Assembly: GCA_907163375.1 (NCBI GenBank) | Contig: CAJQUW010004413.1 | Coordinates: 47,587-111,586 of the forward strand | Direction: 5' to 3' | Source of the DNA: Prostheceraeus crozeri | Lineage: Eukaryota > Platyhelminthes > Polycladida > Euryleptidae | DNA length: 64,000 nt | Part shown: positions 13,486 to 25,749 of the stretch, piece after piece | Position numbering within the stretch: position 1 is the stretch's first letter | Layout of the letters: each line of letters begins with the position of its first letter | Notes under the pieces: generated by a model | What the model was told of the DNA's origin: nothing | Seen by the model: only the letters and a program-made list of their open reading frames with translations | Databases searched by the model: none | Translations under genes and position numbers: made by a program

Positions 13486-16132
13486 CTACAAAAAGACGAA
13501 TTTTATTATAGAAAATCATGTTTTATGATCTGCAAATGAGTTGCATGAACTTCGCCAAATTGACATTGCTCCTCTATTTCATCGTATTCCAATGCGTCTA
13601 GCCAATTGTGCATCTCAAATTTACCGAAAGTGACACTGCATGAATTCGAGAGTTGCTCTGATGTCGGGAGATGTGAACTACTGGTATTCCTGACATTGGT
13701 TGAGATGGCTAGCTATTCAGGACTTCCTATTTTTAATTGAGGAGGAACTCAATATTTTGCCCTGGAGAGCCCAATGGACCAATGAAAGTGATGATGTTCA
13801 AGGGCAAAAATTTCCACCAAAAACGATTTTTAGAGTTTTTTCTGTACCCAGCCCTTGGTAACAATCTGATAGTCAATATAATTTCAAACAATATTTTATG
13901 AACTTTCGATTCAGTCCATTTAAACCGTTAAGAAAAATGTGTGGTGCGTTTTACACTATATTCTGTGCCATTTCGTAGAACTAGACTTGGTGTATGGACG
14001 GACAATGTTCTGTATGTACCAAGAGAGAAGTTTCTACACCGAATCCTTACTTCAGGAAAAATAATGGAGGTTCACCTGTGACCCATTGGGTTGCGGTGGT
14101 AGAAAAAAATGATCTGCGCTTATTGATGCAAAAGTAACCTAGTTGAAACAACCTAAAAAGTACAGGTCAGATTAAGGCTCTCAGTGAAAGGAGGCTTACT
14201 ATATCATAGCTTTTGAACTAAAACATATTCAATGTTTTGTGAACAAGTGACGAATTATATGCTAATTTATTGTGTGCCATGATGAATTCAATTATTCATT
14301 ATTTCAAAGAAGAACATGACTGCTTCTTCAGTTTTCATCACTGCCAAACCGTATTGATGGTGATATACGTAGGTTTTTTAGTAGTATATGTACATGTATT
14401 TTCGGAATACCAAATCAGTAACAAGAGTTGGAAGCACGGAGTAATCAGCAAGTCTTTTGTCTCAGGAAATATCATTTTACTGAGGTTGTAATGTATTAAT
14501 CAGCAATTTCGAAGAGTATCAATGAGTTTTTCTTTTATCGAAAGTTCCGGAGTTTCACTACCATGAAAGCCCAATGACCCATATACAAATTAGCACTTAA
14601 TTATTTTCAAGTTTCAAAGTTTCATGTTGTTGAAACCTAAGTGTGTAAATAAGCAATTTTGGAAAGTATCAATCATTTTCTATCATTAATTATTATACCG
14701 GTTTTTCCGGGGTTAACGATTCTAATTGCATTACCCATCTATGTTTTATCACATGTGTTCGTCCTCATGGAATTCATTACATGCAAGCACGTTGAGAGAC
14801 GCGAATATTGAAAAAATATTGCTATCAAGAAATGTCAATGAAGTAAATATGAAAATCTAGTAATGAGTGATTTTGAAGCCACTCCCACAGCAGTTTATAA
14901 CAAAGCGCGAAGTCAGTAGATGCCTCCACCCAATGACAAAACAAAACAATTTTCAATTAGTCCACTGTTTGGTTGTCGTGTCAACAAATAGCGTCGGTTG
15001 TCAGGCGAACATTCCAATTGGTTCAAAAACTGTAGGAGTGTCAATTGACGATGTGGGAGTTGGATGTCAAAAAAAGCAAGTCTGCAGACATTTTTCTTTG
15101 CGTCTCATCGCAGTAAAATTGGCAAAAGGAAACGATCTTCAACATCAAAGTAATAGCATTTTATTGACTCAAAGTCACTATGGAATTGTAGAGGTGTAGT
15201 GAGCAATAAATCGATCATTTCTATGCTATCCATTCATATTCCGATCATATAATAAGCCCCATTCCAATGAAATTATATTTATAGAATAGAATGTTCATAA
15301 TTTGTTGCATTGCCACATGAAGAACACAATGACAGCAAAACATTCAAGTGGTATTATTTTCATGTTAAAACCCATTTTCTTTTTGTCAATTTTGCTGCAA
15401 TGTGATGGCAAGAAAAAGTTCTCAGATAGGAAGCCTAATCAGTCATTAAAATCTTATTGTGATTGGACTCCATGCAGGCGATCCGCCACTACAAAGCTGT
15501 GAAGGAGTACAGTGGGAGCACTGACAAAGTGCGGGTGCTCAAAAAGTGTCGACCACTGGAAGCCACCATCGCTTTCGCACTGTTGTTATGACAAACACGT
15601 GTCCTCGACGTAGCGTTGCTTTCTATGTACATGTCCTCCAATATTATAGTGTTGGATTTCTCAGGTCTGAACACTGACTGGTGACGCACGAAGCAAGATT
15701 ATTGAAGGCGCGTATTTATTTTCTCATCGCATTAACACAATTTCTCACTAACCATATTCGTCCATCCTATTCTGACTCATCATGGATTGACTAATTAAGT
15801 GTCAGGAATTAGTTTGCTCGTGCAAACGCACCTCAAATGTTCTATTTCTATGCTCACTATTCCACTTCCGTTCATATTACCACACTTCCTTCCACATTTC
15901 GTTGCCGGAGGCACACAGAACAAGCCATTTTGACAATATTTTTCTCATGACGCCCAATGCAGAAGAAGAAAATTGTGACATTTTACTAATTTTCGTAAGA
16001 GCATGAGCATAAGAAGCGGCGTGTTTTGTCACAATAATAAACAAAGCACATTTACATTTACATTTACTTTGATGAAAGTGAGAAATTTATATTACTTTGA
16101 ATATACTTTTAATACTATATTACTATTGAAGA
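13486..16132. other. Synapsin intron sequence, no clear gene
   Basis: AT-rich. A 110-codon plus-strand frame at 14,867-15,199 has no recognisable motif and no codon signature I trust. No repeats with clear ends were seen. Confidence 0.35.
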
Positions 16133-16659
16133 CACAGAATTAGATTGTTTAACCGCATCACTTTGCTAGAAGTGCAAACTGATTCAAAGCAATGGCAAAT
16201 GAAGGAACTTATTAAGTGGGCAAAAAGAATTTCTTAATAACTTGCAGAGATAGGAAAAATAGTCGTGCGTCGCTTGCGAATTGCTCTGAATTCCTTTAAA
16301 ATGCTTCGATCGCCACGATTTCTTCATATTGGAAGATTCAGATCATTGCGCAGAAGTTTTCTCGATAATGTTGGGCAGTCCGATCATTATTCAAAAAGTT
16401 AGCAGGCGCACGAAAAAGCGTTCACAAAATTCTCTGTAGAACTTGACATCGACTGTGTCTCTTTGCTGTGTGATCCGGTTGATAACTGTCACTGAAACTT
16501 CAGACAATTTTGCGTGTTTAATGTTAAACTGGCTGCTCATTATTCGATTTCTATGGTATTTAGTCAGCAGATTGTGTCATTTCATAGGCATTACCATGGA
16601 CTCCTAGATAGTTAACAGCACCTGGACGGATAGGTCAATGAATTATGCTGTCTGCGCTA

Positions 16660-16813
16660 TACCAACCACGGCGGACTGATTCATTGCTTCGTTGTGTCCG
16701 CGTAGATCGGACGTCAGATATCTTCACTGCAGGTGGTGATGGTCACCAGTCAACGCATCATTATTAGTCAGTCAATGATCACTGCACTCTTTGTTATAGC
16801 AACCACGGCGGAC
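16660..16813 (+). promoter_or_regulatory. Candidate P transposase-binding repeats
   Basis: CCAACCACGGCGGAC-type words occur at about 16,661 and 16,799. A reverse-complement copy lies 52 bp inside the right end (19,702-19,719). Drosophila P has internal inverted repeats and transposase sites near its ends, so binding is a reasonable inference. The sequence itself shows only the repetition. Confidence 0.5.
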
Positions 16814-16893
16814 TGTTGAAAGGATTTTGCTAACTGCTCGTTTTTCTATTGCAAGTTTCGTTCAAAGAGTTATATTATTAGAGAGTCATATAG

Positions 16894-19409
16894 TCAAATA
16901 GATGCTCGGCATATGGTTGTCGCAGTGGCCTCGATCCACCAGAAAATGAGCAAGGAATTTCGTATCATGCCTATCCCCTAAATGAACCCGAGAGACTCCG
17001 ACTGTGGATATCCAGAAATCCCAGGAAAAACTTTACCCCCACAAAGCATTCCTACTTGTGTTCTCGACATTTCATACACACAGATTACGCTGAAGAGCGT
17101 CAGGATTCCAACAAAAACCGTGTGAAGAACCGATCTTCAAAACGAAAATTGAGGTTACTGAAAAAACGGCTGTTCCCAGTGTTTTTCCAAATGCACCGTC
17201 TTACCTCTCCACCGCCCCTTCTATTGAACGAATGACATCAGCCACCTCAAGCAAGAGATTGAAGCTTTCGAATGATCGCCTGGAAGTGAGAATAGAAGAA
17301 TTCATGGAGAGCGATCGCCTTTCTTCCCTAGCTGATCTTAAAGTGGCCGACAAACTGCGCAAGTGTTACGAGGAGACAATGAAAACCTTGAGGAAGGTAT
17401 CTTTGAATGTGGTCGGTATCTCGGTTGATAATGCGACTGTGAATCGGAAATTTCTTGTTGATCTCTGCGGAGGATAATTGCAATCCTACATTTTGGATCC
17501 AGTGACAGGGCAACCAATATTTCTTTCCTTCGATCCTGTCCATGGAATTAAGAACATTTACAACAATTTTCAGAAGAGACGAACCTTTACTTGTCCCCCT
17601 ATGCCTCACTACTTTCCGGATGGCTGTTCACCCAGCTTCGATCACATTGTTCAGCTATATGAACATGAACAATCAATGACCCTGAAAAAGGCTTACAAAT
17701 TGACGCCTGCAGTGCTTCAACCGAAAAGCATTGAGAAAACTTCGGTAAAGCTGGGACTGCGTATATTCTCTGAATCCACCAGGGATGCACTTGTGTATTA
17801 TTCGAGCACGGAGAGAAGCCATGGGTCGATACGGCGAACTTTATTTCGTTCGTAATCAAAATGTGGACAATTTTGAATGTCAAAACGCCGAACAAAGGAG
17901 AACACAAGCGCAACATCGCCGCAGACCCGGTTCGCCATGCGTCTGACTGGAAATTGGTGTTTCTTCAGGAGTTTTCCGAGTTTCTTCAGGTAAGACTACA
18001 GAAAATTTTGAGATGATGTATAATTCGTATGATTCATAATAATATTCTATAGTAAGATTCATAGTAATTCATATACCCGGTATTTTTTCCTTTACAAATG
18101 CAATATTCATTTATCGCATTCTGAGACATAGGCCTAACTGTACAACATACAATTTTGATGCGTTAGCATGCAGGTGTAGCTGTGCATGCGTAGGAATCTG
18201 ATTATGAAGCATGACTATTTTGAAATCAAATAATCATCGTAGGCCTTACGTGCTAGCTCCTTACATGATACGATCAGATAGATGGAATAGCGACGTATAC
18301 TAGACAGTCGCCACACAAGTGATATGAATATGCTGAATCATCAGGATTTGTGAATATACCGTACATGTCTAGCAAGACAAAATATTGCAAATGCATTATT
18401 GTTGATTTATTGCTATTTGATCATATTTGTCTATATTTTATTTACAATCTAAGAAATCCATCAATTTATTTTCCAGAGATGGGAAGATTCAAGGAAACCT
18501 GGTCTTTCAAAACAGACATTTCTCGCTCTTCGGGACACTTGTACTGCCTTGCCCCAGTGCTGTTACTATATGTTCACGCGCCTCGAATTTGATTATATTC
18601 TTCTTGGAAAACTGCAGTCCGATAACATTGAATATCGCTTCGGACATTACAGGCAGATCTCTGGAGCCAATTATTTCATTTCGGTCCGAGACATTGTGTA
18701 GAGTGAGCGCAAGATACGCGCGTTATCACTTCTCAAGTTCTCCAATGTCACCATACAAGATATTGATGCCGCCTTACAGGACCAGGGTGAAGAACAAGAC
18801 AAGGACATGCTGAAAATGGCGAGTGAAATTGGAGAGGCGCTTGAAATGGATTATGATCCAACCACTAGTGAGCAGAGCACAGTCTTGTTTGTCTGTGGTG
18901 CCATTTGCAGGAGTACATTGAACACAACAAAATGTGAATCGTGTAAAGAAATCTTGTGCCGAGATAACCGAAAGCTCATAGTTGATGTCGAGTCGAGTGC
19001 CGCTAATATTCCTGAGTCTGCATATGATTTCTACAACACTGTTAACCGTGGAGGTCTCATCAATCCAACAGATTTCGCGTTCAATGTGTGTCTCTTTTCC
19101 TTCTGCGTTTTTCAGGAACTGCAAAGCAATGCCATGATGAGGACTGCCTTGCTTCAGTCCACAAAGCAACGGCAACTCTTCCATCAAATTGTAGAATACG
19201 CCATGGATGAGTCGTTTTTCTCCGAAGTGATATTTGGACATGACATGTGTACCCATGGTCACAAGGTGTTTTCATATATTGTACAGAGATTTTTTAATAC
19301 CATGATGAAAGGATTGACCACGAATCTGACGATTGATGCTTCAACAGTAAAACAGAAGACCACTTGTTCCGACCGAAAAATTGCAAAAGTGAGCAATAAA
19401 AGAAACTGA
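16894..19409 (+). pseudogene. THAP-domain P-element transposase, decayed
   Basis: Two exons are inferred. The first holds a THAP zinc finger at 16,903-17,080 (CSAYGC ... YLCSRHF, a C2CH pattern) and the THAP box AVPSVFP near 17,168. After these come transposase segments GISVDNATVNRKF, FDPVHGIKNIYNNF, and KLTPAVLQPKSIEKTSVKL. An intron at 17,990-18,476 (gtaaga ... ttccag) separates the last exon. That exon has YRFGHYRQISGANYFISVRD, KIRALSLLKFS and a C-terminal cysteine cluster (CESC ... C). This order is typical of P/THAP9-type transposases, which cut and paste DNA in the nucleus. Breaks: frameshift near 17,130, TAA at 17,475, frameshift near 17,810, TAG at 18,699, and no clear start codon. 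Confidence 0.88.
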
Positions 19410-19890
19410 TTGGATGAAAATGACTTGTTCTTCCGTAATTGTTTTCCATAGCACTATATTTTCAGTAGTAGAGCATTGGGAATATTTATACAGTCTATTC
19501 CCTGTGTTCATCGAGAATAATTAACATAACGCAGCTTCATATCTTTAGTATCTATCTATCTTTAGTATCTATCTTTAATATCATATCTTTTCATGACCCG
19601 TGAAGATCTCTGATAATTACAAAATAGCAGATCACTTTTACCATTTTAAGTTTACTTCACTGCACAAAAGACAGTAACTGCGGTGAATCTGATTTAGCTT
19701 TGTCCGCCATGGTTGGTATTGGCGGAATTTGACCTATCCGTCCAGGCGCTGTTAATTATCTAGGAGTCCATGGCATTACATGTTCCAATGCTTCCTTTCT
19801 AGTCAAACAGAAGAAGAGGCGACCGGTCTAATTCTGTGATTGAAGATCCTCACCGAATGATTGTCATCCGGTGATGGGAATGGTTTATTC

Positions 19891-20417
19891 CACAGAATTA
19901 GACAGGTCGTCTCTTCTTCTGTTTAGCTAGAAGGGAAACATTGGAACATGTAACGTAAATGAAATGGCACAATCTCCTGACTAAATACCATAGCAATCGA
20001 ACAATGAGCAGCCAGTTCAACATTAAACACGCCAAACTGTGCAAAGTTTTTCGATGACTGTTGTCAACCAGATCACACAGCAAAGAGACACAGACGATGT
20101 CAAGTTCTACAGAGAAGTTTGTGAACGTTCTTTCATGCGCCTGCTAACTTTTTTTAAAATGATCGGAGGGCCGAACATTATCGAGAAAACTTTTGCTCAA
20201 TGATCTGAATTCTTCGAATCTGAAGGAATCGTGGCGATCGGAGCATTTTGAAGGAATTCACAGCAACCCGCAAGCGGCGCACAACACAATTTTTTTCATA
20301 TCTCTGCAATGTAAGAAACAAGGAAGGTCCCACTTAATAAGTTCCTGCATGTGCCATTGTTTTGAATCAGTTTGCACTTGTAGCTAAGTGATGTGCTTAA
20401 ACAATCTAAGTCTGTAG
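19891..20417. mobile_element. X-family MITE, copy 3 (inverted relative to copy 2)
   Basis: Starts CACAGAATTAGACAGG and ends AAACAATCTAAGTCTGT. It is a near full-length reverse-oriented relative of copy 2, from which it is separated by 52 bp. It shares the GTTTGACTAG-type end and the ATCATTTTTAA/GCAGGCGCA interior. No coding capacity and no clear target duplication. Confidence 0.75.
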
Positions 20418-21323
20418 TATCGACTCTACCAGTATTTGCGGCTTATGGTTTATCGTGCGTGTCTCAGGTCTGAGAGTCTCGAGGACTACAATACACGTAT
20501 TTGACAGGTTCAAGACCGATAATGCAAATAGGCTTAATGTTCTTCAATGAGGCAACTGTCTGCCACTCCAAACCAGCCTCCGACAACCTAATTGCAAAAT
20601 GTGCTACACTGTGACAGGAAAATTGAAGGATGCAGGAATCAGACCGGAAAAATATTCGCCATCGACTACATGCAGACAAGAAACTTGTCAGACGCATGTC
20701 AAACCGACATGGATATTAATCAGAATGTTGCGTTATGATTGGGTGACTCTGACTTCACAATTTAGCTAAAAGTTTGCCACTATGGCTACACAAAAGCACC
20801 TAAGTAAAAAAAACTGGTCATCGGCTCAGTCCCGGAATGATGCTTTTGACCCGCTGACCCTGATTCATCGCTGGTATGTAAACTTGAAAAAATATGGTGT
20901 TCTAGCTTTCAGCTTCTAGCTTTCTAAAATTCAGCAAGCAATTTCCATTCATCGGATTAAGCAAGAGCCCTGAGTGTCGTTTCGAGGAACAAGTCAAATT
21001 AGTCTGGCAGACCCATCTGGCGAACTTGTCGCTGAGATGCTCTTAGGATCTCTTGGTCAAGTTGTCATGCTGTCAGAAATCAATCCCATTCTGATGTAGG
21101 GAAAAAGAGATTGACATACGGATGGGATTTCTTAAAATTTGATGGAATTCGTGGCGATGTGAATAATCTGAAAATATTCATGACATAAGATATGGGCAAG
21201 CGATATAAGCCCTAGCGAAAATTCCCGCTCATCGCATCTTCAGCGAGATTAGCAGAACAAACAATCTAAGTCTATGGGGTCCTGTTGGCCTCTGCATCAC
21301 TGAAGTCGCTGTAGTATAATGTA
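20418..21323. other. Synapsin intron sequence, no clear gene
   Basis: No repeats, RNA genes or recognisable coding segments seen. A 77-codon minus-strand frame at 20,464-20,697 has no motif. Confidence 0.4.
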
Positions 21324-22334
21324 CACTGTAAATCGCTCAATACCAATCACATACGAAGGATGCATACCAAAATATTTTTTTGGTATATTTCTGTATTCTC
21401 TTGGTATATATTTGTATGCCTTTCGTATGTTTTTTCAAATGTGGTATGCTTTACATACCAAAGCCATACCAGCACAATGTTAAAAGAAAGCATAAATCAT
21501 TTCCAAAGTATGTTGATTTAAGGCCCTTTGTCAATAAAGATCACACTAATGTTACTACTGTTTTGTAAGTAGTGAGATAATGACATTCAAACGTCATACT
21601 TTCAATAATGAATTCGATTTTAGTACACGTAAGTCTAAGGTATTTCATGAATTATCAATAAGTATTCAATCATCAACAATTATGCATTATGTAATTTTGA
21701 AATTAAGCACATTATCAATCCGAAATAAAAACACATTATAATTCATGAACGCAAAAAATAGTTATGTTTGAGATATATGAGTCAACATGATTGCACGAAA
21801 AATATCGTTTGAGTGAACTGATGTTTATCAACTTGCCCCAAAAAGTAGAGCTAACTAAGCGTCCTGTTAATGTTGCTAGACATGTAGCATCGACCGTATA
21901 GTCGTGGAATATAAAATTCACAATAGATCTAATGTACTCAAATATCACTCTATCAAACAAGAAATATTCACCACTAGTATTACCGAAAAACGTTATTTGA
22001 GACTAGTATGTAATACATACATTTTTTTGCTATGTGACTTAAAGCTGCACATACCAAATGGATACCAGAGTCATACGAATAAGGATGAATTTGCATCGGG
22101 TCTCGTATATAAAACATACCAATAATTCGTATTTCAGTGTAAAACATCCAATCACAGATAGAATAGTTCGTATCGCTACATACCAATCACATACGAAGGT
22201 AAATTAGATTTGGTATGAAAAACATACCAGATCTCTGTAAACATACGAGAATCTCGTATCAGATGTTAGTTTCAAATTGTATGTAATTTTGGTATATGTT
22301 TGTATGTAATTTTCGTATCGAGCGATTTACAGTG
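21324..22334. mobile_element. Y-family MITE, copy 1 (1.01 kb)
   Basis: TIRs start CACTGTAAATCGCTC and end GAGCGATTTACAGTG, flanked by TA on both sides (21,322-21,323 and 22,335-22,336). Both ends carry dense inverted words (CATACGAA/TTCGTATG, TTGGTATG/CATACCA), so each end is itself rich in hairpins. No transposase. The TA duplication suggests mobilisation by a Tc1/mariner-superfamily enzyme; that is inference. Confidence 0.8.
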
Positions 22335-22608
22335 TAGTTCTGTTTCATTCATGCACAATCATGAGCCAATAGTTAGGGCCTCAACCTAACTATCTCGTGT
22401 AGAAGATCCTTTCAGAGTTGAGCTCCGTGAAATCTCAATGGATTAGATGATCACAGGTTGTCCGTTTCGGCTTTGTAGACTAAATTCCTACAACAAATCA
22501 CGATCAATGGAAACGCACTTAATAACAAATAAATTGATAAATTAATAGATGGAATGAATTTTCAAACTTCATTAAGCAAGAAATCAAGAGAGCTATAACT
22601 TTGCATAC

Positions 22609-22683
22609 CTGTCAGTTAGGTTGATTTGTTCCAAAACAGAAGAACCGATATTGGCTTTCCACATTCCAGAAATTGATTTTCGA
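22609..22683 (-). CDS. Syn: Synapsin exon: SGMWKANIGS segment of the C domain
   Basis: A 75 bp minus-strand exon with acceptor ttttcag and donor gtatgc. It starts with the last base of a codon and ends after two bases of an Arg codon. The peptide is RKSISGMWKANIGSSVLEQ then INLTDR. The vertebrate counterpart is RTSVSGNWKTNTGSAMLEQ then IAMSDR. The segment is part of the ATP-grasp C domain and includes the conserved W and the GS turn. Phase with both flanking exons is exact, which argues for an intact gene rather than a processed pseudogene. Confidence 0.93.
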
Positions 22684-22795
22684 CTGAAAATGAAAAGCTT
22701 TGATTTCATAACAGCATCCACAACATTCAAGCGAAAAGCTTGCTAAAACCTTTATTACAGCATTCACATCTTTATTCACATTCACAGCGACAAAT

Positions 22796-23245
22796 TTAAC
22801 AACTTTTAACTTTTAATTTTAGACTTAAACAGCTTTTTTGACAACTTCTTCCAATAGGAAGCCCGCCATAGACTTTTGCAGTAAATGATATAACAAAATA
22901 ACCACTTTTATACTTAAATTTCAATGAAATCATGCTATGTATCCAGGGAGTTTCAGTAGGAACATCAAACTCATCAGGGAAATAATCTTCCTGAGAGATA
23001 CATGTACATAAATCTCTCCTTAAGATATTCAAATCTGTAAACGTTGCAGACTGTTGGACGACACGAACGAAGAAGATGAGATATCCTTGCGGAAAAACAG
23101 AATTAAGGGTATTTTGGATGATGGATGTTGGTAATGAGAATGGGGCCCGGTGGCGAAATCCAGTCCTTGGCAAGAGTTTGAGGTGGAGATGCAAGGAGGA
23201 TGTGGTCCCGGATGTATCTTGAGAGAAGAGCTTGAATCTTTTCAA
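22796..23245 (-). CDS. 149-codon open frame in a synapsin intron, unknown
   Basis: A minus-strand frame about 110 bp upstream of the acceptor of the 22,609 exon, on the same strand as synapsin. The middle reads like alternating strands (FKYKSGYFVISFTAKVYGG), with a basic C-terminus. I recognise no family. An open frame this long can occur by chance in 64 kb of both strands, and no splice junction to synapsin is evident. Treat it as unproven. Confidence 0.2.
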   Translation of the reverse strand: MKRFKLFSQDTSGTTSSLHLHLKLLPRTGFRHRAPFSLPTSIIQNTLNSVFPQGYLIFFVRVVQQSATFTDLNILRRDLCTCISQEDYFPDEFDVPTETPWIHSMISLKFKYKSGYFVISFTAKVYGGLPIGRSCQKSCLSLKLKVKSC

Positions 23246-24006
23246 CGAGAAATGAATAGCGGAGGTAGAGCAGAGCGGGTCATGGCCAGGACTAAGATTT
23301 AATTTGTTCGAATTGCAATCATGTCCATCATGTCGATAGATTTAAAGTTTAGATCGTTCTTCAAAGAGCAAGTAATTGAAAGCGCTTGAAATACCAAGTG
23401 AAAATCGTGGACCAAAAAATACGTCACAGGACCAAATAAGAAGGTCCGGTCCTGCCATGGTCGGCAGAAATGTGAGACAGGGCGAGCAGAAGATGATAAG
23501 ATGAAGTTGACCGCGAGTGACTGTTCATTATCATTATCTGAATTCCATTGAATTCAATCATGAAGTTATGTTTCATCAAATGCCTCAATACTAACTGCCA
23601 TCAAATCGCATCCTAAAGGTATCTGCTAATGATCTATTGTCGTCTCAAAAATCTACGGCTTATCCGTTTATTCCATTCATCCAATCACGTTCGAGCGTAG
23701 TTGCACCTTCAAATGGGACATGATTATATTTCGCTTCAGCGTAGGTTTTCACGCTCTATAGTAGCGTAGCTTTTGAAGCTAGATGTAAGCGAGATTGAAG
23801 CCGGATATCCAATTAGTCATGATTCAAAACTGTGCTAAATTCGAGATTGACTTTTATTATTATAATTATAAATCCACTTTAATGTAGAGTGTGATTTATA
23901 GCATTGGTTAAATGATCAAATCAATAGTTTTATTGGATATTATGTATGACTTGCAAACTGTAATCACAGCTGCTCAGCAGTCAAGAGGATGCTAACATTG
24001 ACTCAC

Positions 24007-24149
24007 ATGTAGGCTCTACAACTATTTCCAATTTTTTGTATATGGAGATCAAATTTTGCATCGACGAAAGGTTCTGCAGTTGCGAAAGATCCGGCTACGG
24101 CTACTAAGGAGGCGATATCTTGCATATCATGTTGGTTTTCCACCCGAAT
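24007..24149 (-). CDS. Syn: Synapsin exon: NQHD / ATAEPF segment of the C domain
   Basis: The longest synapsin exon in the window, 143 bp, with acceptor aatttcag and donor gtgagt. It encodes IRVENQHDMQDIASLVAV, AGSFATAEPFVDAKFDLH and IQKIGNSCRAYI. Vertebrate synapsin has KVKVDNQHDFQDIASVVA, ATAEPFIDAKYDVRVQKIG and YKAYMR at the same places. These strands form the ATP-binding core of the C domain. It starts at a codon boundary and ends with two bases of an Ile codon finished in the exon at 22,609. No stop or frameshift is present. Confidence 0.95.
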
Positions 24150-24346
24150 CTGAAATTAAACAAAAGCAGTCTTTTGAAATGTGTGACATTGAAATCCATA
24201 ACACGTGACTCATTTTCTGATAGCATTGAAGAAAAATCATGCTAAGTCAGAGATGCATAGCGGTATTCTGTGCAGTTCCTAAGAAGCTTAATTATATCCC
24301 TTTTAGAAAGCCTATGAGCTGTGCAGTTGTTTCCCCCGGACATTGC

Positions 24347-24548
24347 TTTCCATGTCATTCAATATTCTAAACTATTGATTTCCATGTCATTCAATATTCT
24401 AAACTATTGATTTCCATGTCATTCAATATTCTAAACTATTGATTTCCATGTCATTCAATATTCTAACCCATTGATTTTCATGTCATTCAATATTCTAACC
24501 AATAGATTTCCATGTCATTCAATATTCTAACCAACAGATTTCCATGTC
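24347..24548. repeat. 32-bp minisatellite, six copies plus a partial
   Basis: Unit TTTCCATGTCATTCAATATT plus a 12-bp tail ending ATTGA, repeated every 32 bp from 24,347. The first three units are nearly identical; the last three drift (ACCCATTG, ACCAATAG, ACCAACAG). Confidence 0.95.
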
Positions 24549-25599
24549 TAGCCCATTGAATATGAAAATCATGTCGATTTCTAGTTCAATCAACGGACAC
24601 TAATGCCGCAGTTGGCATTATTGTCCGCTGAATTGCATTGAAATTGTATTGAGCTGAAAACTGCATTATTGTCCGGAAGAAGCAATCTATGTCGAATCTC
24701 CATAGAAATTATGCAATAGTCAGAATTTTAGAGCAACGCTTCTCAAATATCCATATTAAAAACATAGATTGTTACTAAGGAATCATTGCTTGTAGACATC
24801 ACCATATACAACGTATTTCATATTCATTGTGTTAAGGTTCTTATATCTTCAATGTTGAAATATTGAGCCGCAATATTCCTATTTAGCATATTGTGCGTAA
24901 TTGAGCCATGGTACAATGTGGAAAAAAGGAAGGCAGCAATGTATCCCGTAATGATGATATCTTTATCTATGAATGTGAAAGATATTTTTGAAATGTCAAT
25001 CAGCGTATATCTACATGTGCATTCATAGCATTGCTGCCTGCTTTTTTTCCTATATTACTACCCAGTCAATTTCAATTACGCACAATAGTATTAACATAGC
25101 TTTTTTCGGGCAACAATGTAGGACATTTTCACGCGCGTACGCGCCCTCAAATGTCCTACATTGTTGCCCTCAAAAATCAATGTTAATGTTGTTTTGCGGT
25201 TCTGCAAGGCTGACGGCCCTGAACCTTACAGCATATTGCGGTTCAGATATCTGAACTGTAATATTACATTGGGTTAGAATGCCAATAATATTCACTTCTA
25301 TCGGACACTAAATGCAAAGTTCCTCGGACGCTAACGTGTCCTTTGAATCTATGCATTTGTGTCCTCAAAAAGTGGATACTATTTCTGTATTCATTCAAGG
25401 ATAAAGCATTTAATTTCAAAGATAGTCAGTCAGTCTACATCAAGGAGACGTCATAGATTTCATTGGGAGATATCATTCGTGATATTTTACCCAATTTCTT
25501 AATAATGCAGCAAATTAGAAAACAGGAAGCAAGTTCAACTGTCAATCAATGTCAATCCATAGAACTTTTCCGCTTTTTATGATGAATTTTGTACTTTCG
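24549..25599. other. Intron stretch with hairpins
   Basis: Non-coding. It carries the perfect hairpin listed at 25,108-25,169 and words GGACACTAATGCC/GGACGCTAACGTG near 24,594 and 25,326 that may be remnants of an old element's ends. No gene seen. Confidence 0.35.
25108..25169. repeat. Perfect 21-bp hairpin with a 20-nt GC-rich loop
   Basis: Arms GGGCAACAATGTAGGACATT plus T (25,108-25,128) and its exact reverse complement (25,149-25,169) enclose a loop containing CGCGCGTACGCG. A further ATTAACAT/ATGTTAAT pair lies outside at about 25,090 and 25,185, extending the structure to about 100 nt. It could be a palindromic transposon core or a hairpin transcript. Confidence 0.85.
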
Positions 25600-25749
25600 G
25601 CATCAGTCCTGGCCATCATAATCCATCTTTCATGTAACTTTTGAAAGAAGGAAGATATATTTGACATCATGCTTTTGGCGTGAGATCTATTTCAAATTTT
25701 GAATGTTTGGAATATTTTGGCTGATTTTGGTATATTGACTTCTAATGCA

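Larger units (their letters stand above)
16595..19771 (+). mobile_element. P-superfamily DNA transposon, 3.18 kb
   Basis: TIRs of 43-44 bp lie at 16,595-16,638 and 19,729-19,771, beginning CATGGACTCCTAGATA. Like Drosophila P they start CATG. The element is flanked by the 8-bp duplication GGCATTAC at 16,587-16,594 and 19,772-19,779, if one terminal base was lost from the right end. Its intact counterpart site is the GGCTTTAC string in other X copies. Sub-terminal repeats of CAACCACGGCGGAC occur at about 16,662 and 16,799, with an inverted copy at 19,702-19,719. It carries one transposase gene, now broken. Confidence 0.88.
16133..19838. mobile_element. X-family MITE, copy 2, split by a P element
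   Basis: The outer element starts CACAGAATTAGATTG at 16,133 and ends CGGTCTAATTCTGTG at 19,838. It is flanked by a perfect 8-bp duplication ATTGAAGA at 16,125-16,132 and 19,839-19,846. Without the inserted P element and one target copy it is about 521 bp. The 12-bp TIR is CACAGAATTAGA. An 8-bp duplication fits hAT or P superfamilies; the TIR does not settle which. Confidence 0.85.

Noticed and set aside
14867-15199. 110-codon plus-strand frame
   Set aside because: No recognisable motif, repeats or splice context.
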